A DNA stretch of 6,300 nucleotides from positions 442 to 6,741 of the forward strand of contig VSMX01000126.1 in assembly GCA_009773975.1 (NCBI GenBank). The letters are read 5' to 3'. A program made the translations under genes and the position numbers. The notes under the pieces were generated by a model. It did not search any database. It saw only the letters and a program-made list of their open reading frames with translations, and was not told the origin of the DNA. Below, piece after piece: positions 5,456 to 6,300 of the stretch (position 1 is its first letter; every line of letters begins with the position of its first letter). The stretch comes from Desulfovibrio sp. Its GTDB lineage: Bacteria > Desulfobacterota > Desulfovibrionia > Desulfovibrionales > Desulfovibrionaceae.

Positions 5456-5458
5456 CAC

Positions 5459-5463
5459 GGGAG
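5459..5463 (+). promoter_or_regulatory. Shine-Dalgarno of motB
   Basis: GGGAG lies 7 bases before ATG 5471 and decides this start against the in-frame TTG at 5432, which lies before the hairpin, directly after an in-frame TGA, and has no ribosome site of its own. Confidence 0.65.
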
Positions 5464-5470
5464 AAAAAAC

Positions 5471-6178
5471 ATGAGCAGCGCATGGAAAGTTGCCTACGCG
5501 GACTTTGTTACGGCCATGATGGCCTTTTTTCTTTTATTGTGGGTTCTCAACATGGTTCCACCGGAAACAAGGGCCGGCCTTGCGGCCTACTTCAGTGGCG
5601 AAAGAAATTTTGATTCCAGCGCCACTTCTCCTGTTTCCAACAATCCCTTTATCCAGAACACGGACAAAATCGACACCCGCGATCTGAAAATCAGCGAAGT
5701 CGAAAAATCGCATTACGCGATTGCCCAGAAAATCAAACAGATGCTGATGGCGGACGCCGTGCCGCAGAGTTCGTCCGGCATTAGCGCGGATGATGTGGGT
5801 GTGCAATTGAGAGTCAATTCCGACGTCATGTTCCGCCCGGGCCAGGTCACCCTGCAGCCGGAAGGCATGAAAGTTCTGAACGAAGTTCTGGACATCATGA
5901 AAGAATATAATTTGTATCTTGTTGTGCGCGGCCATGCCGACAGTGGAGAAGCCAGAACGCCATTTGATTCCGCCTGGGAGCTTTCCGGTGCCAGAAGCGC
6001 CGCAGTTTTGCGCTATCTGGCCGAACACGGAATCAAGCCAACAAGAATGCGCGGCGTGGCTTACGGGGATACCAGGCCGCTCAAGCCCGGCCTTTCGGAA
6101 GAAAGCCGCGCTGTCAATCGCCGTGTCGAATTTTTCTTTCATCGTCCCGAGGTCATGTCCTATAGCGTTGTTTATTAA
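5471..6178 (+). CDS. motB: Flagellar motor stator protein MotB (OmpA-like peptidoglycan-binding)
   Basis: MotB anchors the stator to the cell wall and carries the ion-binding aspartate. This 235-residue product opens with WKVAYADFVTAMMAFFLLLW (5-24), the conserved single membrane helix with Asp11 at the place of E. coli Asp32. A linker of about 80 residues follows, including the plug-like region after the helix. The C-terminal OmpA-like domain (about 108-223) has VRGHADSGEA (152-161), ELSGARSAAVLRYLAEHGI (170-188), GVAYGDTRP (195-203) and the NRRVEF signature (216-221), which bind the diaminopimelate of peptidoglycan. The cytoplasmic tail before the helix is only a few residues, shorter than the roughly 20 in E. 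coli; the TTG at 5432 would add 13 residues, several basic (RGASAPRHGRKN), but lacks a ribosome site. It follows motA by 50 bases and its TAA touches the tlyA ATG. Pairing with motA makes the identification firm; the exact start is less sure. Confidence 0.94.
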   Translation: MSSAWKVAYADFVTAMMAFFLLLWVLNMVPPETRAGLAAYFSGERNFDSSATSPVSNNPFIQNTDKIDTRDLKISEVEKSHYAIAQKIKQMLMADAVPQSSSGISADDVGVQLRVNSDVMFRPGQVTLQPEGMKVLNEVLDIMKEYNLYLVVRGHADSGEARTPFDSAWELSGARSAAVLRYLAEHGIKPTRMRGVAYGDTRPLKPGLSEESRAVNRRVEFFFHRPEVMSYSVVY

Positions 6179-6300
6179 ATGGCTTCAAGAACCAGAGCTG
6201 ACGAAGCCGCCTTTGCGCAAGGTCTGACTCAAAGCAGGGAAGAAGCGAAACGTCTGATAATGGCCGGCCGCATTGCATTTGCAGGCGACCGGCCATTATC
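6179..6300 (+). CDS. tlyA: TlyA-family rRNA 2'-O-methyltransferase (hemolysin A family), N-terminal part
   Basis: The first 40 codons are present before the window ends. They read RADEAAFAQGLTQSREEAK followed by RLIMAGRIAFAGDRPLS, the S4 RNA-binding domain found at the N-terminus of TlyA proteins (compare the family pattern LD..L...GL..SRE.A..LI.AG.V...G). TlyA proteins methylate 2'-hydroxyls of ribosomal RNA cytidines; some are called hemolysins. The methyltransferase domain lies outside the window, so other S4-domain proteins are not fully excluded, but the SREEAKRLIMAG block is characteristic. The ATG directly abuts the motB TAA and no Shine-Dalgarno is near, so translation is probably coupled to motB and the gene co-transcribed. 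A 12-base inverted repeat lies inside this segment. Confidence 0.8.
   Translation, partial: MASRTRADEAAFAQGLTQSREEAKRLIMAGRIAFAGDRPL
6256..6300. repeat. 12-bp inverted repeat inside the tlyA start region
   Basis: GATAATGGCCGG (6256-6267) is the exact reverse complement of CCGGCCATTATC (6289-6300), with a 21-base spacer. After one mismatch, CGC (6269-6271) can also pair with GCG (6285-6287). The right arm ends at the window edge, so the repeat could be longer. It overlaps the codons for LIMAGR and GDRPL of the S4 domain. Confidence 0.6.

Overview
The window looks like ordinary chromosomal DNA from a flagellated Gram-negative bacterium. My best guess is a deltaproteobacterium of the Desulfovibrio type. 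That rests on the feel of the proteins and on the set purA, a delta-prime clamp-loader gene, an AsmA-like envelope gene and E. coli-type motA/motB followed by tlyA; no marker gene in the window proves it. GC content looks close to half by eye, and stop usage is standard, since TGA ends purA and holB.

Layout. At the left edge is the first third-hundred of codons of a minus-strand membrane protein (probably an AEC-type permease), divergent from purA. A 132-base divergent spacer holds a plausible sigma-70 promoter and a Shine-Dalgarno for purA. Then purA (adenylosuccinate synthetase, complete), holB (DNA polymerase III delta-prime, starting one base after the purA stop) and an AsmA-like gene form a plus-strand run. 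The AsmA-like gene is cut at codon 60 by one in-frame TGA, although the reading frame on both sides remains open and protein-like. A 293-base gap (4279-4571) follows. It is unusually rich in inverted repeats: four dyads packed between 4311 and 4442, a U8 tract behind a short GC stem, and a good sigma-70 promoter (4466-4494). Then come motA and motB, separated by 50 bases containing a very stable UUCG-tetraloop hairpin, and tlyA, whose ATG abuts the motB stop and which runs off the right edge.

Function. PurA makes adenylosuccinate for AMP synthesis and HolB loads the replicative sliding clamp; both are housekeeping. MotA and MotB together form the ion-driven stator of the flagellar motor. TlyA is an S4-domain RNA 2'-O-methyltransferase family member. 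The AsmA-like protein would be an inner-membrane-anchored periplasmic protein.

I see no mobile element, CRISPR array, tRNA or rRNA, and no evidence of a wholly new system. The items most worth checking are the interrupted AsmA-like gene, the dyad cluster upstream of motA (with a possible small RNA), and the long inverted repeat inside tlyA.
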